In this document: piece by piece, positions 8,605 through 17,268 of the stretch
Position numbering within the stretch: position 1 is the stretch's first letter
Layout of the letters: each line of letters starts with the position of its first letter
NCBI GenBank assembly: GCA_027493525.1
Contig: JAOSKN010000002.1
Span: 1,521,326-1,585,325 of the forward strand
DNA from: Planctomycetota bacterium
GTDB lineage: Bacteria > Planctomycetota > SZUA-567 > H5-PLA8
Direction: 5' to 3'
Length of the DNA: 64,000 nt
Made by a program: the position numbers and the translations under genes
The notes under the pieces: model-generated
Told to the model about the DNA's origin: nothing
What the model saw: the letters and a program-made list of their open reading frames with translations, nothing else
The model's database searches: none

Positions 8605-9593
8605 CTGGCATTTCCTAGCTTGGCGGGAGGATCCAAAAGTGGATATGCCGCAGCGCCCTTTGGCGAAACGGATGCCCGGGCACTGGACTGCCAAGGCGCG
8701 GTTGTAAGGCTTGCACCCGCATTTCGAGGATCAAACACCGGCCGATCTAATGGCCTGATCTTCAATGTCCCGGCGGCGGCGGACAAAACCCTGTCCTTCG
8801 CGATGCTTAAGTATTTCCGTACTATCTCCGCGCCTGCGCCGCGACGTCCGTTTCTGATGGCGGCGACTATGGACGTGCCAGTTCCCAGAAAGGGGTCGAG
8901 AACCCAATCGCCATGTTCGGTGAGCGAAAGAATGAGCCTTTCAATCAGCTCAACAGGAAATTGGCAAGGGTGACATGTCTTTTCAACATGGTTGCTCTTC
9001 ACGTTGGGTATAGTCCACACGTCGCCAGGGTTTTTCCCGAGTGGATTGCAGGAGTATTGCCCTGCCTTGGGGCCCTTGAAGTACTTCTTTCCAGGGTACT
9101 TTTGCGGCACTCGTACGGGATCTAGGTTAAACTTGTACTTCTCGCTCTTAGTAAACCAAATAATGGCCTCGTATCGTCCTGAGAACCTCTTGCTGCAATG
9201 CAATCCATGCTCAAAATGCCAGATGATCCTATTTCGCATCCTCATGCCTAAGGATTCGAAAACAGGGTAGAGCACCGCATCGAGAGGCACGATACTTGCC
9301 TTATCGATAAAGTTTCCTACTTGCCAGCAGAGGCTGCCCGTGGGACGCAATACGCGATAGCATTCCCGAATGACTTCGCTTTGCTGTTGAACATACTTCT
9401 TTAGATCGACCTTCTTCTCGTATTCCTTGCCGATGTTATATGGCGGTGAAGTGACGATCAACTGAATGGAGTTCGATGGCACTTGGGCCAGCAATTCAAG
9501 ACAATCGCCTTCGAATACAACGGCATGCGCGTCTTTTTCAAATCGGTCTCGAATCTCGATGGGTCTAGCCATATTGTCCGTATACCTCGCCAT
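8601..9593 (-). CDS. Beta-class DNA amino-methyltransferase of the restriction-modification module
   Basis: About 330 residues. The catalytic motif IV TSPPYN comes first (about residue 47-52) and the S-adenosylmethionine motif DPFLGTGTS last (about 235-245), the beta-class order. The S-P-P-Y form is usual for N4-cytosine methyltransferases such as those of BamHI and BglII systems, so m4C within a GATC-centred site is my expectation, though m6A cannot be excluded. It would protect the host from the BstYI-like nuclease. ATG codons at 9593 and 9572 are both possible starts; a TTG at 9614 is less likely. The last 45 residues are low-complexity and not family-like. Lower GC than the flanking core genes. 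Confidence 0.88.
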   Translation of the reverse strand: MARYTDNMARPIEIRDRFEKDAHAVVFEGDCLELLAQVPSNSIQLIVTSPPYNIGKEYEKKVDLKKYVQQQSEVIRECYRVLRPTGSLCWQVGNFIDKASIVPLDAVLYPVFESLGMRMRNRIIWHFEHGLHCSKRFSGRYEAIIWFTKSEKYKFNLDPVRVPQKYPGKKYFKGPKAGQYSCNPLGKNPGDVWTIPNVKSNHVEKTCHPCQFPVELIERLILSLTEHGDWVLDPFLGTGTSIVAAIRNGRRGAGAEIVRKYLSIAKDRVLSAAAGTLKIRPLDRPVFDPRNAGASLTTAPWQSSARASVSPKGAAAYPLLDPPAKLGNAR

Positions 9594-9627
9594 TGAGAAA
9601 TTTCCAATAGGCAAAAAGACCTGAGCA

Positions 9628-10008
9628 TTATCTGCGCATCTTGAAATTGGAGCGCACGTTCTCGGAAGCGTTCCAGTCGAGCTTGGGCGCGTCGCCCCAG
9701 AGGCTTTCGAGGTTGTAATACTCGCGCAGCTCGGCGGAGAAGACGTGGATTACGGCGTCGACGTAGTCGAGGAGCTGCCATTGCGCGTCGTTGCTGCCTT
9801 CGCGCGCCATGGGTCGCGCGCCTTCCTTGCGCAGGACCTCCTCGACCTCGCGCAGCACCGCGCGGGCCTGGGCGCGGGATTGGACGGTGGCCAGGACGAA
9901 ATAGTCCGCGACGTCCGAGAGGCCGCGCAGATCGTAGACGACGATGCGCTCGGCCTGCTTTTCATCGGCCGCCCGCGCGGCTTGCAGAGCGATCTCCCGG
10001 CCCGTCAT
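9628..10008 (-). CDS. rsfS: Ribosomal silencing factor RsfS
   Basis: 126 residues of the RsfS/YbeB/Iojap family, which binds L14 of the large subunit and blocks subunit joining during starvation. Recognised by the order VVYDLRGLSDVADYFVLAT, the AQWQLLDYVDAVIHVF strand and REYYNLESLWGDAP. Length is normal. It lies 43 bases from the pyrophosphatase stop on the same strand and directly downstream of it, so the two may be cotranscribed; the restriction module begins immediately beyond. Confidence 0.95.
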   Translation of the reverse strand: MTGREIALQAARAADEKQAERIVVYDLRGLSDVADYFVLATVQSRAQARAVLREVEEVLRKEGARPMAREGSNDAQWQLLDYVDAVIHVFSAELREYYNLESLWGDAPKLDWNASENVRSNFKMRR

Positions 10009-10050
10009 GGCGTCGTCCCGGCTTCCTTTCCCGGCCCGTCTCGAACCGCG

Positions 10051-12684
10051 CTATCCGATGTTGAGCGAGTAGGCCACCACCAGGCCGGCGAAGACCACGC
10101 TGACCATCGTCATCAGCTTGATCAGGATGTTCAGGCTCGGGCCGGCGGTGTCCTTAAAGGGGTCGCCGACCGTATCGCCGATGACCGTCGCGCCGTGGAT
10201 CGGGTTCTTGGCCTTGGAGCGATTCTCTTCGCTGACCACCGCGCCGTCCGGCGTGACGTACTCGCCTTTCTCGTTCTTGAGGTACTTCCCGCCGTAGTTG
10301 CCGCGTTCGATGTGTTTCTTCGCGTTGTCCCACGCGCCGCCGGCGTTGTTGAGCATCACCGCCAGGACGAAGCCGCAGGTGAGGCCCCCGGCCAGCAGGC
10401 CCATCACGCCGTTGACGCCCATCACGAGACCCACCACGACGGGCACGATGATCGCCAGCAACGAGGGCAGGATCATCTCGCGCTGCGCGCCGGCGGTGCT
10501 GATCGCCACGCAGCGCGCGTAATCGGGCTTGTCGGTCCCGGCCATGATGCCCGGCTTCTCCTTGAACTGCCGGCGCACCTCTTCGACCATGCTCCCCGCC
10601 GCGCGGCCCACGGCCTTCATCGCCATCGCGCAGAAGACGTAGGCCATCATCCCGCCCAGGAACAGGCCGCAGAGCACCATCGGGTTCATCAGCGTGATGT
10701 CGAAGGCCGCCACGAAGTCGGAGATCCGCGCGTCGGCCGTGCCGATGACGGTGACGTCGGGATGGGCCTGCCGGAAAGCGGCGACGGCCCCTTCGAGCTT
10801 CGGGCGGACCGCGAAATGGTCCGTGCTGCCTTCGAAGAAGGCGTACTTCGAGTTCTGGATCTGGTATATGAACTCGGCGGTCTGCTTCGAGGGGCTGTTG
10901 GCGAGCTTGCCCAGCCAGAGCCGGACCTCTTCCAGGTAGGCGGCCAGCAGCGCCATGGCGGTAAGCGCCGCCGAACCGATGGCGAAGCCCTTGCCCGTGG
11001 CCGCGGTGGTGTTGCCCAGGCTGTCCAGCGCGTCGGTGCGCTCGCGGACATGCGCGCCCAAGTGCGCCATCTCGGCGTTGCCGCCGGCGTTGTCGGCGAT
11101 GGGGCCGTAGGCGTCGGTCGCCAGCGTGATGCCCAGGGTCGCCAGCATGCCCACGGCGGCGAAGGAGACGCCGTAGAGCCCCTTGGCCATGGCGTGCGTC
11201 GTCCCGTCGAAGCCGCCGGAGAGCCCGTAGGCCATCAGGATCGCGATCACGATCGTCACCACCGGGATGCCCGTGGAGTACATCCCCGTGCCGATGCCGT
11301 CGATGATCGTCGTCGCCGGGCCCATCTGCGCCTGGTGGGCGATGCCCTTGGTCGGCTTGTACTCGTCGGAGGTGTAGTACTCGGTGGCCTGCCCGATGAT
11401 CACGCCCGCCAGCAGCCCCACCACCACCGCGCCGGCCACGCCCATGGGGATCAGGCCCAGGGCCGCGATGCCGAAGGTCGCCGCGAGGATCAAGATCGAG
11501 GAGAGCAGCGTCCCGCGCAGCAGCGCCGAGAGCAGGTTGCGCTGTGTCGCGCCTTCCTGCGTGCGCACGGCGAAGATCCCGATGATCGAGAGCAAGTTGC
11601 CGATGCCGGCGATGATCAGCGGGGCGATCACGGCCGAGAAACCGAAGGTGTGCGTGGAGCCCTCCGACAGCGGCACGTTCATCAGCGCCGCGCCCAGCGC
11701 CGCGGTGGCCAGGATCGAGCCGCAGTACGATTCGTACAGGTCCGCGCCCATGCCCGCCACGTCGCCGACGTTGTCGCCCACGTTGTCGGCGATGGTGGCC
11801 GGGTTGCGCGGGTCGTCCTCGGGGATGCCCGCCTCCACCTTGCCCACCAGGTCCGCGCCCACGTCGGCGGCCTTGGTGTAGATCCCGCCGCCCACGCGCG
11901 CGAAGAGCGCCTGCGTGGACGCGCCCATCCCGAAGGTGATCATCGTCGTGGTGATCTCGATCATCTTCGCGTGCTGGAAGTACGGGCTGGAGACGAACTC
12001 CGAGGTCCAGGCGTCGCCGCCCTGCGCGATGCCGGCCTTCTGCGCCAGGGCCAGGGACAGGCTGAAGACGTTGTTGTCGTAGATGTAGTCCAGGGCCAGG
12101 TACCAGGCCACGATGTCCAGCAGCCCGAAGCCCACGACCACCAGGCCCATCACCGCGCCCGAACGGAACGCGACCTGCAGGCCCTGGTTAAGCGACTTCG
12201 TCGCGCCCTGCGCCGTCCGCGAGCTGGCGTTCGTCGCCGTGCGCATGCCCAGGAAACCGCAGAGCCCGCTGAAGAAGCCGCCCGTCAGGAACGCGACCGG
12301 CACGAAGGGGTTCTGCACGCCCAGGAAGGCCAGCACCGTGAAGACGATCAGCAGCACCAGGAAGACCGCGCCCACCACCCGGTACTGGCGGTACAGGTAC
12401 GCGTACGCGCCTTCGCGGACCGCCTGCGCGATCTCCTTCATCTTGTCGTTGCCTTCGTCGGCCGACATCATGCTCTTGTAGAAGACGACGGCGAAGATCA
12501 GCGCCAGCACCGCGCCGGCCGGCGCGAACCAGAAGAGCGTGTGCTCCAGCCCTCCCGATGCGCTTGTCGCCGCGGCCGGGGCCACGGCCGCTTCCCCGGC
12601 GTGCAGCGCCGTCCAGCCCGTCAGGAGCGCGCCGAACAACCCCAGAACCCAGACCCGTCCGGAACCGACATCTAGCCTTCGCAC
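10051..12684 (-). CDS. hppA: Membrane-bound proton/sodium-translocating pyrophosphatase
   Basis: 877 residues from a GTG at 12684, chosen because GGAGGG lies seven bases upstream and the product then starts directly with its first membrane helix; the frame stays open to 12807. The enzyme couples hydrolysis of cytoplasmic pyrophosphate to ion pumping through about 16 helices. The substrate motifs DVGADLVGKVE and DNVGDNVGDVAGMGADLYES are intact, as is the third acidic motif near the C-terminus (GDTVGDPFKDTAGPS). The segment GNTTAATGKGFAIGSAA has Ala where potassium-independent enzymes carry Lys, so this is of the potassium-dependent class, which includes both sodium and proton pumps. An Ala/Ser-rich extension sits between the first two helices. 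Confidence 0.95.
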   Translation of the reverse strand: MRRLDVGSGRVWVLGLFGALLTGWTALHAGEAAVAPAAATSASGGLEHTLFWFAPAGAVLALIFAVVFYKSMMSADEGNDKMKEIAQAVREGAYAYLYRQYRVVGAVFLVLLIVFTVLAFLGVQNPFVPVAFLTGGFFSGLCGFLGMRTATNASSRTAQGATKSLNQGLQVAFRSGAVMGLVVVGFGLLDIVAWYLALDYIYDNNVFSLSLALAQKAGIAQGGDAWTSEFVSSPYFQHAKMIEITTTMITFGMGASTQALFARVGGGIYTKAADVGADLVGKVEAGIPEDDPRNPATIADNVGDNVGDVAGMGADLYESYCGSILATAALGAALMNVPLSEGSTHTFGFSAVIAPLIIAGIGNLLSIIGIFAVRTQEGATQRNLLSALLRGTLLSSILILAATFGIAALGLIPMGVAGAVVVGLLAGVIIGQATEYYTSDEYKPTKGIAHQAQMGPATTIIDGIGTGMYSTGIPVVTIVIAILMAYGLSGGFDGTTHAMAKGLYGVSFAAVGMLATLGITLATDAYGPIADNAGGNAEMAHLGAHVRERTDALDSLGNTTAATGKGFAIGSAALTAMALLAAYLEEVRLWLGKLANSPSKQTAEFIYQIQNSKYAFFEGSTDHFAVRPKLEGAVAAFRQAHPDVTVIGTADARISDFVAAFDITLMNPMVLCGLFLGGMMAYVFCAMAMKAVGRAAGSMVEEVRRQFKEKPGIMAGTDKPDYARCVAISTAGAQREMILPSLLAIIVPVVVGLVMGVNGVMGLLAGGLTCGFVLAVMLNNAGGAWDNAKKHIERGNYGGKYLKNEKGEYVTPDGAVVSEENRSKAKNPIHGATVIGDTVGDPFKDTAGPSLNILIKLMTMVSVVFAGLVVAYSLNIG

Positions 12685-13147
12685 GCCCACCCCTCCAAAC
12701 CGGTTTTGGTCGATTGCGGGATTGGGGACCGAACCAGCCCCCAATGTTGTTGCCCATGTGCAACTACGAAGAGGCAGAGGTATACCCGTGAGAATCTTTT
12801 CGAGCAAGGGGGGATTAGGCCCCGTTTGTTAGGGTCTGGTCAATTAATTCAAAACGAGCCAGCCTGGAACGTTGGGCGAGACGTTTTGAGCTGGACCGGA
12901 GCGATCTTACCTTGCCATGCTCCTCTTTTGTCATGCCTTATGGAAAGCTGCCAGGCTCCGCCGAACCCTTGCAACCAAAGTCGAGATGCGCTCTGGATGC
13001 GCGAAGTTCAAGGTGAACCCGGCCTGCGACCCTAACATGCGGATAGCGAGTCTGCGTATAGCGGGGTAATAGCAGGTCGCGCGGTCAGGAGGGTGTATAT
13101 ACCGGTGTCTTGGCAGGCTGTTTTTTCACGGACTCGGGGTGAAGACG
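12685..13147. other. Intergenic region between divergent genes
   Basis: About 460 bases between hppA and the transglutaminase-like gene, which diverge. It must hold both promoters, but I could not assign boxes. No convincing open frame, repeat or terminator is visible. Confidence 0.5.
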
Positions 13148-14914
13148 ATGAAAATCGAGACCTTGGCGCCGACGCCTACCCTTGGAGCCCTCGCCGCCCG
13201 AGTCCTGGAGCAGGCCGCCGCGCAGGCGCGGGTCGATACGTGCTTTCACTTGCCGCACGCGCGGCTGGCCGTGGCGCAGCGCCTCGCGCGCGAGCCGCAG
13301 GGTCCCGACGACGCGCTCTGGGACGAGCTGCCGGACGCTGGCGCCTTCTTCGACGACCGCGAGACCGGGGCTTTCGCGGACTCCACGCGCGCATGGGTGG
13401 CCTTCGATGACGCCTGCCTCTACGTCCGCTTCGCGTGCGCCGGCGCGCCGGCGCGGCCGAACTTCGAGAAGAGCTACTACAGGGCCGACTCGGTCGAGGT
13501 CTTCCTCGATGCGGCCCACGACCATCACCACTATCTCCAGTTCGCGATCACCGCCGGCGGCCACGCCACGCTGATGCGCTCCTCGCGGCCGCTGGACAGC
13601 CAGCGCTGGGAACAGAAGCGCAAGGCGGAGGAACTCGGCGCCGAAGGCTGGCGCGGGACGGCAAGCGCGGACGGCACGGGCTGGCGCGCGCTCTTCGCGA
13701 TCCCTTTCGAGCGCCTCGGCGGCCCGCCCGCCGAGGGCCGCCCGCTCGGCTTCAACCTGCTCCGCGCGCGGAAAGACGGAACCTTCGCGATCCATAGGTG
13801 GAACGAGACGCACGCCGGGCCGCACGCGCCGTGGGGCTTCGGCGAACTGGTCCTCGGCGCGCCGCCGGCGGTCCACGTCGAGGAGGTCGACCTGGGCGAG
13901 GACGTGAAACTCTGGGAGAACCGCGGCGCGCTCTTCGTCCGCAACTTAGCCGGGACGCCGCTCCGCGTGCGGCTCGAGGTCCGCGTCGCGTGCCTGGAGG
14001 ACGAGTCCGAGGCCTTCCACCGCGCCGAGACGGACGTGAACCTCGCCGCGGAGGGGCTCACGCGCGTGCCGCTGGCCTTCCCGCTCGATCCGGAAGACTA
14101 CAAGTGGCAGCACCTGAGCCTGGCGCTGCGCGACGCGGGCGGCGCGGCGTTGTGGGGCGCGACGTACCGCTTCGGGCGCGGGCAGGGCCTGCTCCTGCAA
14201 CTCGACGACCGCCGTGAGACGCCCGCGCCGAATCCGCGGCCCGGCGAACCGGGGTTCATGCAGCAGAAGCGCCGCTACATCCTCTGCCGGCTCCCGCGCT
14301 TCGCCCGCAAGACCACCGCGCAGGGCGCGCCCAGCGACTTCACGCTCGAAGCCCGGGACGGCTCGGTCCGCTTCGACCTGATGGAAGCCGGCGCGCTCAA
14401 GCGGATCGCCGACTGGATCTACGCGCGCTTCGAGACCGACACCGACCGGCTCCTCGCCGCGAACTTCTTCGTCCACCAGACCGCGGTGATGCGCTACGCC
14501 AACGTGCCGACCGCGCTGAGCACCCAGCTTTCGTCGCTGAGCATCCTGCGCATGGGCTGCGGGCAGTGCTGCGCCTTCGCCGCGGCGCTGGCGGGACTCC
14601 TGGAGCACCTGCGCTGCGAGGCCACGGGCCGGACCTACCGCGCCACGCGCGTGGGCGTGCCGGGGCACGTCACGACGGTCGCGGAGTTCGGCGGGAAGTG
14701 GGTCCATCTCGACCCGTCGGTGGGGCGCTTCTATTTCCTGAGGGACGACAAGACTCTGGCCTCGATGGAGGACCTCCTCGCCGACCCGAGCCTCGCCGCG
14801 CGCGCCGGGAAGTACCTGGAGGCCTTCCACCGCAAAGCCAGCGAGGACCCCGAGGCGCCGATCTTCTACCGCCCCGAACGCGGCGTCTGGCCGTCGGGCG
14901 CGCCTGAGGCGTAG
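13148..14914 (+). CDS. CBM9-like plus transglutaminase-like two-domain protein
   Basis: 588 residues without a signal peptide (a GTG nine bases upstream is an alternative start). The N-terminal half (about 35-240) resembles family-9 carbohydrate-binding modules: DDALWDELPDAGAF, FDDACLYVRFACAG, the YYRADSVEVFLD strand and a late WGFGELVLG. The middle (about 240-360) looks like beta-sandwich. The C-terminal part (about 440-560) has the transglutaminase/protease core with catalytic Cys in MGCGQCCAF, His in VPGHVTTV and Asp in WVHLDPSVGRFYFL. Such domains act as peptidases or amidases. It may be a cytoplasmic or non-classically exported peptidase with a sugar-binding module; the substrate is unknown. 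Confidence 0.75.
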   Translation: MKIETLAPTPTLGALAARVLEQAAAQARVDTCFHLPHARLAVAQRLAREPQGPDDALWDELPDAGAFFDDRETGAFADSTRAWVAFDDACLYVRFACAGAPARPNFEKSYYRADSVEVFLDAAHDHHHYLQFAITAGGHATLMRSSRPLDSQRWEQKRKAEELGAEGWRGTASADGTGWRALFAIPFERLGGPPAEGRPLGFNLLRARKDGTFAIHRWNETHAGPHAPWGFGELVLGAPPAVHVEEVDLGEDVKLWENRGALFVRNLAGTPLRVRLEVRVACLEDESEAFHRAETDVNLAAEGLTRVPLAFPLDPEDYKWQHLSLALRDAGGAALWGATYRFGRGQGLLLQLDDRRETPAPNPRPGEPGFMQQKRRYILCRLPRFARKTTAQGAPSDFTLEARDGSVRFDLMEAGALKRIADWIYARFETDTDRLLAANFFVHQTAVMRYANVPTALSTQLSSLSILRMGCGQCCAFAAALAGLLEHLRCEATGRTYRATRVGVPGHVTTVAEFGGKWVHLDPSVGRFYFLRDDKTLASMEDLLADPSLAARAGKYLEAFHRKASEDPEAPIFYRPERGVWPSGAPEA

Positions 14915-14916
14915 GG

Positions 14917-14951
14917 GAGTTCCGAGTTCCGAGTTCCGAGTTCCGAGTTCC
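14917..14951. repeat. Heptamer tandem repeat, five copies of GAGTTCC
   Basis: Five perfect 7-bp units directly after the stop of the transglutaminase-like gene. It is one of several 7-bp-period arrays in this window. Confidence 0.95.
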
Positions 14952-15088
14952 GGAAACGGGGGCCGGGAACCGGGAGCCGGACCCCGGGGGATTGACGCTT
15001 GCAGCCGCCGTAGCGCCGGCGTCCCCGCCGGCTCGCGTGGGCGTCTCGCCCGCGCGTCTTCCAGTTCTTCCCGTTTCGCCCGCCGCCG

Positions 15089-15288
15089 CGTCCCCCAGGG
15101 ACGCGATGAAAATAGCCCAGCCTTTCAAGGCTGGGACCGTGAGCGCCGCACCACGAACCCAGTCCCGCAGGGACGACTGAAACACGCGCGCGCGCCTCAG
15201 CCGTCCCTTCGGGACTTGATCGCAGGCGCTGCCTTGACCTCCCAGCCCTGAAGGGCTGGGCTATTTTCACGGCGTCCCGGCGGGACGC
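15089..15288. repeat. Nested inverted-repeat element of about 200 bp
   Basis: Outer arms at 15089-15136 and 15240-15288 are inverted copies. Each contains a GTCCC-type stem next to GATGAAAATAGCCCAG and a CCCAGCC/GGCTGGG stem. Two further GTCCC/GGGAC hairpins lie inside (near 15160-15180 and 15202-15212). There is no protein-coding signal. The layout is that of a paired REP or small non-autonomous element that would fold into a cruciform. Confidence 0.7.
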
Positions 15289-15365
15289 TCGCGGCGCCGG
15301 CATCTTCCGTACAGCGGGCGTGAATCCGCCGCGTGGCACGGGTGGCGAGCGCTGAAGGCTTGCTC

Positions 15366-15461
15366 TCACGAACCGCAATCGAGCTTCTGGCCGTCGTGGG
15401 ACATCAGGTAGAAGACGGAATTCGTGTTGCCCAAATCGAGGCCCAGGTAACAATGCTTCAT
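15366..15461 (-). pseudogene. 31-codon remnant resembling the start of an IS110-type transposase
   Basis: A well-formed AAGGAGGAG ribosome site precedes an ATG at 15461 and 31 codons reading M-K-H-C-Y-L-G-L-D-L-G-N-T-N-S-V-F before a TGA. The GLDLG-N-T-S-V-F-Y-L opening, with a beta hairpin ending DGQKL, resembles the first strand of IS110-family transposases, but actin-fold (ASKHA) proteins begin in a similar way. Nothing downstream continues it in any frame. I take it for a truncated insertion-sequence relic. Confidence 0.4.
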
Positions 15462-15598
15462 GGCGGCTCCTCCTTGAAAAAGGGTGATTGCTCACGGCGG
15501 AGTGTATCCGCCGCGGAGCCGCCTTTTCATGGCATCCCCGCCGAGAGTACGAAGTGGAGTGGCGGTCAAGAATTAACAGCGACGAGGCATAGCGAAAT

Positions 15599-16222
15599 AT
15601 GCAAAGTAGCTTCCAGAACTTTCTCACAACCTCGCAAGCGACCTTGAATGACATTATCACGGCGGGTTTTGCTTTTTGTGGGTTAGCTCTTGCCTTTGCC
15701 TACTTCGTGATGGAATGGGCCACTGGCAGAGTAAGGGATTTAGAATCATCCCAATTGCCGCGACGGGGCGCTCCAATGCTGGTGTGTTGGATCGGGGGTG
15801 TTGGCACCCTATTGAGTTCCATGCTGGGCGCGCATTTGTTTTTGTATCTTTACTTCGTACTCAATATGCGTACCACTTGGGTATTTGTTCCAATGATCTC
15901 ATGTATGGCGGGCATACTGGCTTGGAATTGGATTACCTTAATTGGATTTCTGATTTGGTTTTTGCGCCACCCCAAGGAGCCGCCAAATGCGCCGCTGATT
16001 AAAGACTGGCGACGTTGGGAGAAGATTGTATTGGTACTGGGGTTTTTGGTTGTAGGGATCGGAGCTTGCCTGGAGGGCTGTTTCGGGGAAATCCTTGCTG
16101 CTCTTTTCGGTTTCCTCTTTGAATTGTGCGCCGCTTTCGGCGCGGGCGCATATTGGTCCATTCTTGGCGACTTACTACCCAGGGCAAGTTTGGTCGGAGA
16201 CGATAAAGCGCAAGGTTGCTAA
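15599..16222 (+). CDS. Hypothetical four-helix membrane protein
   Basis: 207 residues, not recognised. Hydrophobic segments at about 20-40, 62-90, 95-122 and 142-188 suggest four or five membrane helices, with a charged loop RHPKEPPNAPLIKDWRRWE between. GC content is around half, clearly lower than the flanking core genes. No partner genes identify a role. Confidence 0.6.
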   Translation: MQSSFQNFLTTSQATLNDIITAGFAFCGLALAFAYFVMEWATGRVRDLESSQLPRRGAPMLVCWIGGVGTLLSSMLGAHLFLYLYFVLNMRTTWVFVPMISCMAGILAWNWITLIGFLIWFLRHPKEPPNAPLIKDWRRWEKIVLVLGFLVVGIGACLEGCFGEILAALFGFLFELCAAFGAGAYWSILGDLLPRASLVGDDKAQGC

Positions 16223-16706
16223 GGCACGATATTCGCGGCTGGTGGCCGGGAGGAAGGATGCCAAGGAGCAAGCGATAGCTTGCTTATGTAGTGTCCCCTT
16301 GGCTGGTGGCGCTGACTGAGGTTGGTTTGTGATCTGGTGCCACTGCGCTGCGGTACTCCGCAGCCAGTGCGAGACGCACACCCCGGATTCAACTCGCACG
16401 TAGACCCGAATGAAGTAACTTGAGTGGGCCACGCGATCCGGACGGCGAAGCACTGGCTGCCCACAGCCGCAGCCAGTGGCACCAATTCCTGGAAGGCACA
16501 AGGCGAGGCGAAGAGTGACAGTGCCACCAGCCCACTGTTGAGTGGAAGTATATGACAAACTCTGGCGTATTGGTTCCTTGGAAGAGCAGAAACTGGGTTT
16601 ATTTTTCATGGAAAGTGACTTGCGGGGAACTTCCGCAAGGGAAGCCTGAATGTAAATGGGATGAGAATTCCAGGTCTGAAAATGATCCAGCATTCGAGTT
16701 AACAAA
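16223..16706. repeat. Non-coding stretch with interleaved inverted repeats
   Basis: A strong local hairpin (16341-16369, CACTGCGCTGCGG against CCGCAGCCAGTG) is followed by inverted copies of TGGTGCCACTG (16335-16345 versus 16474-16484), and part of the motif recurs near 16520. No open frame has coding character. It could be a structured RNA or a decayed palindromic element. Confidence 0.45.
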
Positions 16707-17063
16707 ATGAAATTTAGAATTTCGTTAAAAAAACTATCTATAGTATTTATTGGGATAAGTGTTGTGCTTGGATGGTTTATATACTTATTAAACCATGATC
16801 CATATGAATCAATTGGTGAGGTTATATGCAATGGATCTAAAATAGAAATACTCCAAAAGTGGCCTCGTGAAATCCCTGGCGAAGGATTCAAAGTTCGTAT
16901 CCTAGTCGACGGCCGATGTATAGAAGAGAAAATGGTTCCATTTCGATTGGGCATATATGGAGCTGAAGTAATTGAGGGCAATACTCTTAGACTTTATTCC
17001 GACCGCGAACACAGCGATTGGCTAGATATTCAAGTTCCTGAGTCCGAGCACGGAGAAAAGTGA
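16707..17063 (+). CDS. Hypothetical single-pass membrane protein
   Basis: 118 residues, not recognised. A basic N-terminus (MKFRISLKK) and one hydrophobic helix (about 11-28) anchor a small beta-rich extracytoplasmic domain. It is AT-rich compared with the rest of the window, suggesting recent acquisition. The ribosome site is weak. Confidence 0.55.
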   Translation: MKFRISLKKLSIVFIGISVVLGWFIYLLNHDPYESIGEVICNGSKIEILQKWPREIPGEGFKVRILVDGRCIEEKMVPFRLGIYGAEVIEGNTLRLYSDREHSDWLDIQVPESEHGEK

Positions 17064-17268
17064 AACGCCAAGCGAGGACCCTGTAGCGGCCAAGGCGACT
17101 GTAAAGGATGAAATGGAGTCGAAAGCGTGAAAGATGTGGAGCGGACGAAACAACTGCGGCCGCACTTCTCACGCACGGATACGGCGAAGGGCGTATGTGT
17201 CAAAAAAGTTCGAGAGTCGTAACCAGTCGCCGGGGCAAGAGGTCGAACGAGATTGGCCCAAGGACCCC

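Noticed and set aside
9745..12675. A 976-codon plus-strand frame opposite hppA
   Set aside because: Mirror image of a strongly conserved gene in GC-rich DNA; His/Arg/Asp-rich with no fold signals.
12832..13035. Short open frames between hppA and the transglutaminase-like gene
   Set aside because: Composition and codon use are not coding-like, and no ribosome sites are present.
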